DNA of 64,000 bases from Steinernema hermaphroditum (taxonomy: Eukaryota; Nematoda; Chromadorea; Rhabditida; Steinernematidae), in NCBI GenBank assembly GCA_030435675.1, contig CM059622.1:6696001-6760000 (forward strand), written 5' to 3'. Positions 24,501-36,657 of this stretch are shown here, piece by piece; the first letter of the stretch is position 1; each line of letters begins with the position of its first letter. Below the pieces are notes generated by a model. It saw only the letters and a program-made list of their open reading frames with translations, was not told the DNA's origin and ran no database searches. The position numbers and the translations under genes are program-made.

Positions 24501-27500
24501 TTCTTTTTTTTTCGTTACCGATGACTTTGATGGCTTCAAAAGACAAAACATATAACTCTTGCACAGCACCTTGACCGAACTACACATACTTGACACATCA
24601 CATCGCCCCCAGAAGTGTCAGAAAGACTCAGAGGGTCACTAATAGATCATGTACAAACGCCTTCAAGCTAAAAACTTTTGTTTATCTGAATTCTTGTTCG
24701 CACCGCCTCGCAACGGTCCCTTGGAAAAACTCCAAATCGATCGCCTCTTTGCGTCTTGTAGCAGTCGGAATTCGGCGAAAGTGCACGTGGAGCCTTCCCG
24801 GCTCGGGCTGATCCGGTCGCTCCGGCGCGCTCCGCTCCGTTTGGGCCTTTTGATTCATTTCGCTCCCACCACCGCTCTCTCAAGTTTAATGTTTTGATTG
24901 TTAACGGAGGGGTGACGCCGTCGACGGCTCCGCATAAACGAGCGCGAAAACAGTCCACCCTCCCTCCCGGGCCCTCATGTACTCTACGGTGATCGGAGTA
25001 AATAAGAAGGCACTTACCGCAGTGGAATTCGCACTTGGCGCAACAGAACGCCGCTTCCTGCATCTCGACTAGCGCTCGGCTGGCGTCATCGAAGTCGGGC
25101 TCTGGAAAGGGTTCGGATCAGGTCGGCCGAGTCGAGTCAGGTGATTAATTTGGGAAGGGCCGTCGCCGTCGTCCACGGCCTTTTCGCGCAAAACGCGTCG
25201 GAAGAAGCGCCGACTGGCGGCGCGTCCAAAAGCTAACGGTGCGGTCGGTGAGTCACCGCGGCCGGGATCGCCGCCGGCGCCCGATGCCCGCGAAGATCAC
25301 CAATTAGCCTCGCGCACTTCTGTATGATCTGACGACGGCGCAGCTGCGGAATCGGCGCGCTTGTTTCTTTGCCCGAGTGGCCCAAATGAATCGCGGCGAC
25401 CGAAATGAGAGCCGGCAAGGGGTGGCGCCGATTGAAACGCCAATTAGTGGCCGTCAGAAGGGCGCAGGAATTAGACGCTGAAATGAAGGAATCTGCTGGT
25501 AAACACGGAAGGAAGGACGGAGGTACGGTACTACAGGAAAATGGGAGGGAAAATATCAACATCTGGAGTAAGAAGGACGGAACGGATCCAGAGTCGTTCT
25601 AGATGACAGAGGAAGACGAGCAAGATGATGTCACAAGATCAGTCAAAAGGAGATTGTGACCATGATGGATCCCACTTTGTTTAGCAAACAGGGAACAGGA
25701 AGGAGACCTAGGAAGTTTTTTCGTTCGATTTTTATGTGGAGACCTCACAGAAATACGCAGGATTCTCAGTTATAGTTACCGTTCACTTCATAGGCATCGC
25801 CAGGAACTTGAATTGGCTTGGGTCTTTAGGACTTTTCAAATCAACTATAGTCCAAAAGGGCCCTGCCTTCCGATTCACAGAAGCAAGATCACCCATCCAC
25901 AGAAGAGGCGACCGAAACCCGAGCCCTGTGCACTGAGGACGCGTAATCGCGAAATCCAGTCAGTGAGGCCATTCATTCGGCTACTCCAGCAGTCAATAAA
26001 AGACAAAAGCGAATGAATATCCGAAGCAAACAAAGCGACACATCTCTGTGTGACGACTTCATTTCATTAAATCTCAGAGTCTTCCGGGCCCTTCGATTAG
26101 CCGCCGCTTCTTGGGGACTCCGCCTTCCGCGGCGGGAGGGCCTCGTCGCCGAAATGTGTCCGAGTTCTAATTAACCCAAATAAACCAATAAAACGGCCCC
26201 CAACTGCTCATTAGTTCTTCGGATCCACACGTGGCGGCGGTGTGACTTTCGGCCCTAATGAACACCGGCTGGTCCCGGCGCGCCGGAACAACAAATCGCG
26301 CGCGTCAAGATATGGATATGCGGTCGGCGGGCCTCCGAGGGCCAAAGAAGAGTGGGAAGATGGTGTGTGATATGGCGGCTGGTTGTAATTAGCCCCCGAA
26401 GGCGCGGAGGGAAGGGTCGTTACCCGACGGGCCGCGGGACAACGGCCGGCGCCGGAGACTATCAGATTTTAACCTAATTTACATATTAAGAGCAAGTTTG
26501 CAGTGGGAGAGGGCATGGAAGACGCGCGTCTAATTAATCACGGGAGAGCTGCTTTGAGGGCAGAGAGAGACCCGCTGGGGAATACGATTAATGGGAAAAT
26601 GTCTTTATTTAGAGGACGCTCCAAGAAGATCCGAAAGCTCTCTTCTGAATCGTCGCTAAATGACGGAGGGCGCCTGAGTTCGCCGCCGCTGCTGATGGAC
26701 GCAATGAGCGGATTTGGGCTTCCGCTGGGGGAACGCCGCAGATAAGGACACGGGGACTGTAGGAGCGAAGAGAAGCTGTGGGCAAAGGACAAAGCTCTTA
26801 GGCTGGCTCTTAGACCTCGAAGGCTCAGAGCAGTTGGGGAAGAACGTGGACACTGGATGTTGTACTGGATAAGGGCAAGAGGGCTGTAGAAGCGAGGAGA
26901 TGAAGGTAAAAGTGAGGACTGTTTGGTTGAGAGAACCAAAGCTTTGGGACGATATTTGCCCCGATATACGATATGTTCGATGTTTTTGAAAAGCGCTTGG
27001 ATTTGGTGATGACCACTGAAAAACGGTTTTGTAGAAATCAGGCAAATTCTTAAGACTTTCAGCTGGATCTTAAGACTTCATCAGGCTAGCCTGTTAGGCT
27101 GGATAGAAGAACTAAATTCGATGACATGTGATTTGAGTCAAACCCTTACAGTTAGTTTCAACGTCTTGCCAAGAAGCCTTACAGGGTCCAAACTGTTGCA
27201 CAAACTCATGGCACTTTCATGACCGAATATCACTCACTTTAACGCTGCAGAAAAGCTGCGAAGAAAGTCCAGGTTGAGAAGTGGGTTGACAAAAGCTGAC
27301 CGGTAGAAGTGGCCACGCGTTCCTGCCGGCTTCGTGCATGTTCGCCCCGCCCTCGCGCTTTCGCGGCGACGTTCTCGGGCGAGAGAAGAAGAGAAAGAGA
27401 TGAGACAGCGCGATTAGCGGTCGAAAGTTTTGGGAATCGCGAAAAGTGGAGAAATGAAAGGTGCTGCGGGCGATGTAATATGCGACGAATTGGCGAATGA

Positions 27501-30500
27501 CGAATAAATTGACGACGGGATACGGTAATTTGAAGAAATACGATCGCGATGCAGAGTCGAGATAGGAGCGGCGAATTCCATTAATATGACTGCGAGATGG
27601 GATGCATTAGAAGGAGACAAAACATCGAAGGATCGAAGGGAGAACTGCCAGAAGTATTCATTTCCATGAGAATTCGATTCTGTGGACGGTACAGTAACCT
27701 GCAGAAGCTGTCGTGTCCTCAGATGGAACCCATTCCAAATGCAGGAAGTCTTGTGGATTCCTTGAAAAACATTCGAAAAGATGTTGTGAGAATCGTGTTA
27801 ATCATGAAACAAACACCTCTACCGTATCTAGGCAAGACAGGAGCGCAAGGAGAACTGTGGATTTCCCGAAAAGGAGCGCTACAGTACCCTCGACGACCCA
27901 TTCTTCATTGCGAAGTTGTTTTCGCGGCCCGGTCAACTCATTCGAGCCAAGATTCATTGGCGCGGCGTCACAATGAGCGCCAGAAGCGCTGGCATCGCGT
28001 CAATATCCCGGGTCTCGGCGTCCAAATTAGAGTTTCTCCCCCCGGCCAGCTCCTTCTTCGGTGCAAATAAGCCGCGATTCATCATATTGGTCTTTTGAGA
28101 ATTAGCGGCCTCGCTCGTTTCGGCGTCGTCGCCGTCGTCGACGAATTGGCGTCGGCAGCGCTGTCTTATTTGAACAATTTCAAAATTAACCGATTGCGCG
28201 CAAAAACAACGCCGGGAGGGAGCTGAGGGCCGAGTGCGGAGGGCCGACTGTCCCGCGGGAGATCGCGCCCACAAATGCTTATTATATTTTACGGCTTCGT
28301 TTGCCGATCGGCCGATTTGGGGGCCAAGTGGCCAGCGAGCCTCACGGGGAGTCAATTCCTCAACTGCGCCTTGGAGACTTGTGTTAAGAGCTCTCTGCAT
28401 TTCCGAAGGGTCAGCCTGGACTTAGGGTACGGACAGGCAAACCCTGGATTTATGCGGCTTATGCTTGTGAAAAAAAGAGTAAAATCGGAAGCTTGTCTGT
28501 TTGTAAAGGAATTGCAATATTTTGAGAGAAAATCAGTAATATTGAGGTGCCTTAGTTTCAACATGCTCTTTGGAAGTAGACAGAACCAGCTTTAATCTAG
28601 AGGACAGCGGCTCAAAAGGGAACCTAAATGAACTATGTTCTTGATCCCCTGCGTGAGCTGGCGTTCCAAATTTACACATCTACAGAACCCGAAAGACAGT
28701 TCTCTACAGGACCGCTCACCAGCCTAAGAACCGAGCCAAGACCGAACGGCAGGGAGCGAACGCGTCAGAGGGGCGGCTGGAAGAAACAGTGGCTGGAGGG
28801 CTCGTCTCCTCATGTATTCATCTCCACTGGACGCATCAAAAACTGGTTCGATCGGAGTTAAATTTATTATGAAGTGAGTGAACTGACGCCGCGCGAAATA
28901 AAGAGATTAGGTTGTGCAGGGAGAACTCGTTCGTGTTAATGGAACTCTCAGCGCGATATTAATAAACGCCGCGCGGGGCCGCCGCGGGGGGCGCCGATTC
29001 GATTGTTTACTAATGAAAATTGGGTTACTGTAGCTGATGGACTCACCTTCGTTCTCCGACCGGACGGTCGCGTCCTCCTCATGTCGAAGCATGTGCTCTG
29101 AAACGAGAGGATTAGGCCTGTGCGGAGAGGGAGATAGGTGGATTCGATGGTGATTACAGTAACCCTGATTAGCGCGATTAGAAGGAACGGGTCTCGGGGC
29201 GATTAATTCGATTAATCGACGCACTCACCCATGGCTTCGGGTTTGCGCGCCGTCGTGAACGGACAAACACGACATTCGAATACGGTAGAAGGGGGCGACG
29301 GCTGGGGCGAGTCACGAGAGTCCTCCATGGGCATCTGGAGGAGCGAGGAGGAGGAGGAGGCCGTCGAGCAGGAGACTCCGAGGTAGGCGAGGCGACTCTG
29401 GTGTCCCCGTGAGTCGCAGTGCTCGCGCAGTGCCGACGAACTGAAAAGAGAGATTAGGGATTGGGCAAGGGTACCCGATCTGGAGATGAATCAATGAAAA
29501 AATCGCTACAAAACGTTTCCCGTGGATCTGTTCTTGGCAGCCACAGAAGCCATATGAAACGTTAATATGTTTTTCCACATTAAATTTGAAACTCGTTCCA
29601 CTGATATCGAGATTGTCCTCGCTCAATGCCATCGTTTTTGCGTTCAATGCCAGATTGGTGTCCATCCTCAGTTGTTCCTTGGTACACACCGGATTCCAAG
29701 TGGCATTTGTACAAGTGCCACCAATCCAGTCACCAAAAATCAATGCGACGCGAAATATTTCAAAGCTCTTTGTTAACTATGGACGTTATCCAATATCCGA
29801 AAGTCGCACAAAAAACATTTCAGATCCCTTTTTTGATTTAAAGAAAAGTCTTTAGCTTAGGTCTAATCGTTTCAAGTTCGGTCGATTTCTAGTTTTTGTG
29901 CAGATTGGGAAAGTGTCTTCAGATAATAAGCGAACAAATGAATCAAACGTCTTCTGGTCTCGACGTCCATTTAAAAATCGCTTTTTTGAGCCGAAAAAAT
30001 CTTTGATCTTTATGCCACAAAATTGTTTCGAATATTATTTCTTAACTCTGTGAACCTGACTTCTATTTTGTACAAGAATCTTCATTACCGTAAAATAAAC
30101 TCACCAGGACAGAATCTCCTGACAGGGCCGGCAGCGCACTTGGACGACACTCTTGACGGCGGAAAGGCGACAGACGGCCGTGGCGGGACCGAGTCCGGCG
30201 GAATTGCCGCCCTCCCGCATGTGGTTCATCTGAAGCGGCGGAGTCACTTCGCGGTAAAACAAAGAAGGCGGGGCGCTGTGGCGCGCAGATCGCTAATTGG
30301 CCGACGGCGACGTGACCGCCGCGAGCAGCCCTGACGGCTACCGTGTAATTAGGCCTCGGAAGCAACGGAGCACTTGAGGAAAAGATGAGTTCGAGGAGGA
30401 GAGGTGTAAACTGAGGAAAAGGTGCGCGGAGCTGTTGTAATTCAATATTGCGACGGCGAAGAAGGTGGCGCCGATGAGTGGGAAGACGCGGCGACTGTCG

Positions 30501-33500
30501 CGAGAATCTCCCACACTTCTCGATAAACGTTTTTGCGTCAGGAGTGCACACAAATTAATTATTATTTACTTTGCGTCGACGACGACGACAATGTATTCGA
30601 TTACACGCCGCCCGGTTCCTCATTAAGGGGCGGCGGAAAAGTAACATCTATAGTTTTCGAGTGGCAGTGAACAGCAGTGAGGCCTGTTCAGTCCGAAATC
30701 CAAACGAGTCCCGTTTAGAATCTTCGAATGAGTGTCGAGACTCGATAAGTTCGATAAAAACAAAACGATTTGGAGAAATGTTCTAAAAGATGAAAACTAC
30801 TTTTAAAGGGACCCGGTCATGGATGGAAAAAGTGTTTTAAAGCTTCTAAAAGTTTGTGTCCAAACGTACAAACTTTCCTCCCTTTGGTGACCATTCTAAC
30901 GTCATGTTCAATAGCCAATCTTTCCAATCGTAGCGTTGTGGTAAGAGAACCGCATATTTCCTACAGAAAGACTTCAATTTATTGAGTTAAAGGTGTTTGC
31001 AAGCCGGCTACAACCGACTAGATCGACTAACCGACTGATGGAAAGATGGAAATAACGAGTCGTAGTAAAAAGGTACAGAAGAAATAAATGTGGGTGGCTC
31101 AATTCAGTTTAATTTATAATTTTAAAAACTAACAAGGGAACCTTCCCAAGTGTCCGCCTCGGATCGAGTTGATAATTGGCACACAGGTAAGCATCAATGA
31201 ACGTCAACCTCAGAAGGGCGTTGGCTTCTACAGATCCTCATGTAAATACCTTTCGAAAGTTGCTTCTACGAGATCTAAAGAGGACACTCGGAAGGTTCCC
31301 TTGGTACATTGTAAATTATTTAGATTAATCTCTTATTTCTTTGCTTCAAATTTTAGTCCATAATAAAGAAAAGTGCGGCAAATGGCTCAGAAGAGCAGTT
31401 TCTTCGTCTTTTCAAGGAGAGAAATTTTGTATCATTCACATATCCTATTGATATATCTGATTAAAACTCAAACGAATCAAAAAGTAGGCTAATCAGTGCT
31501 TAGAATCCTGTACATGGATTCTCGAAATGCAAAAAGGACCGAAATGGTTCGCTTTCAAGAACGTCCAATTCCAGAACCGACCATCGGCGCGCACTGTGGG
31601 TATTGTGGGTGCAGGTCAAGACGTGCCAGTCGTCCTCATGCAAACAGAGAGCCGCTAATGCACACCTCGGAGGCCGGCTCGCTGCAATTAGTGTTGGCAC
31701 CTCGGCGTGTAAACAGAGAAGATATCGCGCGCGCGATCGTCTTCGGCGCCGCTTCGTCACAAGGTCAATATCGTCCGCGCGAACGAGCCGTGAAACAATA
31801 AACAAAAATGGGAATATGCAAATTTGAAGATTTATGTCTTAATGACGCTCTGTGCGCTCCCCTAATGACACTTCGTCAAGGAGACACTAAACGGGCGGAC
31901 TGTATATTAACATAATCTACCGGAAGCCGGCACGGGGACGGAGGAAACGCGGTGGTCGTCACCGGGCAAACAGTCGTCTGCGCCAATTGAATAGGTAATT
32001 AGGGAGGCGCGAGAGGGAAACGCCCGCGAGAACCATTGTTGTACCTGTTGTACAACGCCCGTGAATGCGGATTGAGAGGAAGAAGGAGGTGTCGGCCCGG
32101 GTGGAGGTGCTATTCTGTGACGCTTCGTGGAACGTCGGTCAAGGAGGGGAGTCACAAGAAACGTCTTCTGCACAGAGGTGTTCTTCGGAGCTGTTAGAAG
32201 GCAAACAGAACTTTAGACTAGTTAGGAAATAAATGTCTTTTTTAAATATAACTTTTCAATAAAACAATAAAACTTAATCGCAAATCGTACGTAATAGACA
32301 GCAGATCGTACGTATATCCTAAACTTATGAAATGCAGATGAAGATACAGCATCAAAGTTTAATTTTTGGACTAAACACGACTTTAACACAAAACCTGCTG
32401 TACAAAATTTTGAAAAATTTGTAAGTGAGCGCATAAGAGTTGCAATAAAATAAAAAAAATGTGGATGACCGAAACTACCATTAAAGGCAGCGATAATCGA
32501 GATCCCATAGAATTACGGTCAGCTTTTAGATTTAGAAAGACAGACGGTTTACTGCCTTATACGAATACATTTTTGGACAAAAAAAAAGAATCATCAGAAG
32601 TCGAGGGGTTCTTTTAAGTACTAAAAATTGAAAAGAAGAAAGAATCACCCTCTTCGTCACACCCCCCTTAATCCCCAAAGTTAGGCGAATGGAAGTGAGT
32701 GTCTCCACGAATCATCGTCGCAATCAGTGCACGCGATTCCCACGCGCGCCATACCGTGTAATTAGACGTTTTCCCACAAACGTCCCTTTTCCGAAATTTC
32801 AAATCTACGATCCCCTCTAATTAGACGCGATCGGCGCGCCGAAAACAAACACTGAGGGGCGAAGAAGGAGTGAGTTCTGGACGAATCGATTGATTACGTG
32901 AAAGTTGAAGCGATACGGAGGGGGCGCGAGCGGTAATTAAGTCCTCTAATGTGGAGAGACGCTGTAATTAACACCGATCGTTTGGCTCTTATCAATCGGA
33001 AGAGTATTTTTGGCGCTGGCGATCAGTTGATCGGTAGGGAAAAAACGAATGTAACAGCCATAAAGCGGTTGGCGACACACACGTGGAAAAGTTGATCGGA
33101 AAGGGCCTCTTCCGTGTCGATCTGCATGAAGAACGGATGAAAATGGGGAAAAATAGAATGGGATCCTCATCTGAATAATTTTGGTAAACTACAACCATCG
33201 AATTCTCGAGATGTTTCTGCAAAAAAGATGCATTTACGGGCACAACAGGTCAGAAATTCGATGCCTTTCGAATCCAAATCAACAACTCCGATCAAAACGA
33301 AGTGGAGGCAATGGAGTTTTGCAGAATCTCGGTCGTCTTTGCAACCTTTTGACCTTTTGGGAAACCTTTCTAATGGCGTAAAGAACGAGGCAATCAACAC
33401 CGATCGATTCTCAGCCCTAATGAAAACAACAAAATCACTGTTTTCGGCCACATCGGCTTCGTTCGCTAATCCCGTGACTCAACGCTTCTTCGCCGCCGCC

Positions 33501-36500
33501 TCCACTCGTCTCTTTTTGCTCCAAAATTCTCTCTAATTACCCTCTCGCTCATCGCCGCGGAGCCATTAACTCCGCATGCGTCATCGTCGTCACAATCATC
33601 GTGCCCGACCACAATCGAACTTTTGGGCGGACAAACATCCGTCTTCCGGTCAGAGCAAACAGCGCCGATTACGGTAGTGGAATCACTCACGATGTGAACG
33701 CGCTGAACGTGCTTGTCCGTCCGCGTGTGTAGCTGAAAGTTCGCCTTCAGGTTCGTGCTGTAGGGGCAGAGATGGCACTGGTATACGCCGTGGACTACGG
33801 TAATGTCCCCGATGCAGGGACGACTACGGTCGATCTCGAGATGGTCGACCATGTCGGAGACGGAGTCGGTGGAGAAGGAGCCACAGATGAGGCACTGGAG
33901 GGGACGGTCGGCGTCTTGGGCCGTCGTCGGGAGCGGGGAGGGCGACACTAAAGACAGGGGTTACGGTAGAGGCGGGAAACGGTACCCATGGCTCGAGGCA
34001 TCTCCTGCATCGCGTGAAGGTGCTTGTCGCTCTGCATGTGGATGCTAAGGTTTCCCTTCGTGGTGGTACTGTACTTGCAGAGCTCGCAGCGGTACGGTTT
34101 GTAGCCACAGGAGTAGGACTCTCCACGAGCCAGTTTAGGATGGGCCCTGTTCTGGAGACAGTAGGTGCAAGTGACCTGGAACGGATCGTGAAGGCCCCTT
34201 TCTCCAAAATCGCTCACCTCGCTGTCCGAGTGCTTCTCCTTCATGTGGATCTCGAGCGTCTCCTGGTACTTGTAGTGCCAGTTGCACTTGGGACATTTCA
34301 GGGTCTTCGTGCTGTTCCTGGCGGTGATGGCCTGGGGAGAGGAACTGACAGTCGGCTGCTGGAGGAGACTCGAGGCGATATCTGAAAGAGTCCCTGAGCA
34401 CCGCTCGCAGAAGACTACCTACCGTTGCCGTTGATGAGTCCGTAGGAGTCGAGATTCATCTGCATCTGTTGCAGGAAGCGAGTGGCCTCCTGGTTGAAGA
34501 GGATGTTTCTACCGTAGGCGGCCAGAGGGTCTTCGGAGGAAGTAGAGGAGCTCGAGGGGTACGGCTGTGCGAGACGAACACTCAGATCGGACATGATGAG
34601 GGTCGTTTGGTCGGCGGGGATCTCGACGACGCCGACCGAATGTCTCTGCTCAAGATGCTCCTTCAGGGACGTTCCGTTCAGGAACCGCGAGCGACAGCCC
34701 ACGCAGAAGTAGTGGGGGTCGGGGTCGTCGCCGACGAAACTAGCGGTGTTGGCTGCCGGGAGGACAAGCCACTCGCGTGTCCATTCGGGTTTCACCAGCG
34801 CCAGGCGGTCGATGAGCGACTCGGAGTCGGTCGCCGATTCTTCTTCCGATGAGCACTCCGACACGTAGAGGACCGATCCGTTCTGGCGGTAGCACCCGGA
34901 GAAAGAGGTCTGAAAGATTTCGAGCTATGGGGACTACAAGAATGACTACAAGAAGCGGAGGTGCACGGACCAAGAGGGGCCGAAGAGACTCTAAGGAGAG
35001 CAATTCTGCATATAGATTATTCATTTTTCAAAAGACTAGTTATTAACTAATTAACGAATTGTAATATTACTCGATCATCTGTTTGACTTTATTCAAAATA
35101 TATCCCCGGTATATCCCCCATGAATAAACACCCTCAGGAAAGGCACCTAACCCGGAACCCGAAACTCCGCAGGTCGCAACACAAACGGAATGGCCTAAAC
35201 AGTCCGGAAGATAAACAAAATTGCGTGAGTCGTCTGCAGGGCGCGTATAAACAATACATAAATCGGCGACACGGACCCTTGGGCCCCCGCGGCCCATAAG
35301 CCGGCCAAATGTTCACGAATGTGACTCGCCTAATTGGCGCTAATTGGCAGTTGTCGCGAGTTCGTCGCCGTCGCCTCTTAGGGGGCCTCCGCGCCCCTCG
35401 CAGTCAGTTAATTAGCGAGGTGTCGCCAAAGCTGCGTGTGGCCCTGTGGATTAAGGAAGTGCCATCGATCCTAAACCCGTTAGGGCCGACCGCAGGGCCC
35501 GATTGCGCCAGGTTTGCAGGGTTAATAACTCTCGGTGGAGGCGATGACGTGGCCCCAATTAGGATTCATCAAAACAGGTGCCCGTGATTTATCGCGCCTC
35601 GTCGTGATTTGCATCAAAATCCGCTCGGGACGCAGGAAAAGAAGGGCCGTCGACGAAAACGATCGGCGGACACGTGTGTGGTCGTTTATTTATATTTTGG
35701 CGTCATTAGTGCGTCCCGATGAATTCATATGCGATCGAAGCGGCGCGATCAAAGAGGGTGATTATGTGTGCGCGGGGCGAAGAAGCGAATTGGCGAAAAG
35801 GGGCCGAAGAAGTCGAGGACATCTGTGCGAACGCCCGAGGCCGTTTTAATGCGAGAAGAAGGGCCGCGGAGAAGAAGGACGCCGGCGGAAAGTGATTCGG
35901 TGAGCGGAGACCACCGCCGGTGAAATGAGGAAATTGGAAATATGCTAATCGAAGGGACAATAAAGCGGATCGCCGAAGAAGTTCGAGGGGGCGGGAGGAG
36001 GGAATCGAGAGGTGGCATCGATTTGGACCGAATTTAGAAGCTGAATCTATCAGGGATTGAGAAATGACGAAGAGAAGCGATGATGAGTCAGAGGGTATCA
36101 AAAGATGTCAGTCGACAACGGAACGCTCATTATATGAGAGCTTAGTATCGTTGGTTCAGAAACAAATTGATATGGTTCAAATGGAAGTAACTGTCCTAAA
36201 GAGAACAAGAACACCTTCCCAAAAGTGATGAGTTCGTGGCTCCAGAATGAAAGGAACGAAAGTTTTCCGTAGCGTAGAAGACGATCTTCACAAGATAAGC
36301 TATAGGCATCTTCTTTTACAGAAAGGCCGCTATAACTCCGTCTTTGATCAACCAGTTCAGTCAACCCTTTTGCCTAAGAAGCAAGAATCCCCTTTTCGTT
36401 CTCCTTATCAATCCTGAAAATCGGACAAAACTCGCGCTTGCAACGTTTCTCGTTGCAGGCACATATCAACAGTCTAGATCTGCAGCGATTCGAACAAAGG

Positions 36501-36649
36501 CAATAAGGAAGCGCATGATCCCGAACAGGCCATCTATCCCGCTAAGGGGCGGCACCCACCTGAGCGTCTTCGGCTCCCTTCACGCGCTCTTCGCTGTGTG
36601 CCGGTGGGATCGTCGCGGGAGTCGTCGCGTCGGACGCCGCCGCGAGCAT
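12576..36649 (-). CDS. zfh-2: ZFHX/Zfh-2 type zinc-finger homeodomain transcription factor
   Basis: Nuclear transcription factor, orthologous in layout to Drosophila Zfh2 and vertebrate ZFHX3/4. Exons, minus strand: 36649-36560, 34909-34423, 34381-33986, 33947-33691, 30229-30105, 29440-29229, 29097-29047, 25101-25018, 23711-23554, 23509-23454, 22193-21869, 21475-21188, 15892-15766, 15721-15170, 15125-14788, 14743-13084, 13036-12672, 12626-12576. All phases fit; 1873 aa. N-terminal C2H2 fingers include [20 protein letters not shown] and the [18 protein letters not shown] finger, diagnostic for the family. Homeodomains lie at about 1129-1188 (ending [20 protein letters not shown]), 1304-1363 ([15 protein letters not shown]) and 1570-1629 ([15 protein letters not shown]), each followed by C2H2 fingers. 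GALDLS (about residue 1503) resembles a CtBP-binding motif. The most 5' exon is the least certain: it fits in phase and has an ATG next to an acceptor. Confidence 0.94.
15893..21187 (-). other. Intron 12 of zfh-2 (5.3 kb)
   Basis: No exon recognised. GC-rich patches full of TAATTA, AATTAG and CTAATTG words occur at about 16030-16170, 16610-17060, 17880-18180, 18850-19020 and 19800-20240, separated by ordinary sequence. They look like clustered homeodomain-type binding cores and are candidate enhancers. Confidence 0.5.
21476..21868 (-). other. Intron 11 of zfh-2
   Basis: 393 bases between finger-coding exons; nothing notable seen apart from a polypyrimidine stretch. Confidence 0.8.
22194..23453 (-). 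other. Intron 10 of zfh-2
   Basis: 1260 bases, starting gtattaccgta, so the TACGGTA word lies directly at the 5' splice site. No exon or RNA gene recognised. Confidence 0.75.
23712..25017 (-). other. Intron 8 of zfh-2
   Basis: 1306 bases splitting one C2H2 finger between its second cysteine and first histidine. Holds a perfect 10-base hairpin (24114-24141); otherwise nothing recognised. Confidence 0.8.
24114..24141. repeat. Perfect 10-base hairpin
   Basis: ATCGGAGTCC and its exact reverse complement separated by eight bases, within zfh-2 intron 8. Function unknown. Confidence 0.8.
25102..29046 (-). other. Intron 7 of zfh-2 (3.9 kb)
   Basis: GC-rich AATTA-dense patches at about 25140-25480, 26090-26490 and 27950-28330; the rest is plain. 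Open frames up to 157 codons (27597-28070) show no domain or splice logic. Confidence 0.5.
29441..30104 (-). other. Intron 5 of zfh-2
   Basis: 664 bases, AT-rich, starting gtgagtttattttacggta, with TACGGTA just inside the donor. It splits the CxxC from the histidines of one zinc finger. Nothing else seen. Confidence 0.8.
30803..30880 (+). repeat. Solo end of the TTAA/AGGGAC inverted-repeat transposon family
   Basis: Starts TTAAAGGGACCCGGTCATGG and continues with a degenerate match to the left ends at 62718 and 63011 (the run of A, then the GTTTTTTAAA-like segment). No matching inverted end was found nearby, so it is a truncated copy. Confidence 0.75.
32045..32167 (-). other. Possible cassette exon of zfh-2
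   Basis: An open 123-base segment, 41 codons in phase 0 on both sides, bounded by an acceptor (cctctgtgcag) and a donor (CAACAG|gtacaa). It lies between two exons that also meet in phase 0, so inclusion would keep the frame and insert a proline/serine-rich linker ([14 protein letters not shown]) into a finger-flanking stretch otherwise conserved in the family. The constitutive junction without it reproduces the family sequence, so if real it is an alternative exon. It could also be chance. Confidence 0.25.
34910..36559 (-). other. Intron 1 of zfh-2 (1.65 kb)
   Basis: Includes a GC-rich AATTA-dense patch from about 35130 to 35960. A short open frame near 34740-35024 has no splice support. Confidence 0.5.
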
Positions 36650-36657
36650 CAACTGAA
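36650..36657 (-). promoter_or_regulatory. Splice acceptor before the zfh-2 start codon
   Basis: Minus-strand gtttcag followed by TTG and then the ATG at 36649. It is either a spliced-leader site or a cis acceptor for still more 5' exons. Confidence 0.5.

Larger units (their letters stand above)
30230..33690 (-). other. Intron 4 of zfh-2 (3.5 kb)
   Basis: Contains a possible cassette exon (32045-32167), a fragment of the TTAA-type repeat family (30803-30880), and AATTA-dense patches at about 31620-32040 and 32690-33000. Confidence 0.5.

Noticed and set aside
27597..28400. Open frames of about 150 codons in zfh-2 intron 7
   Set aside because: Overlapping frames on both strands, no splice sites or similarity.
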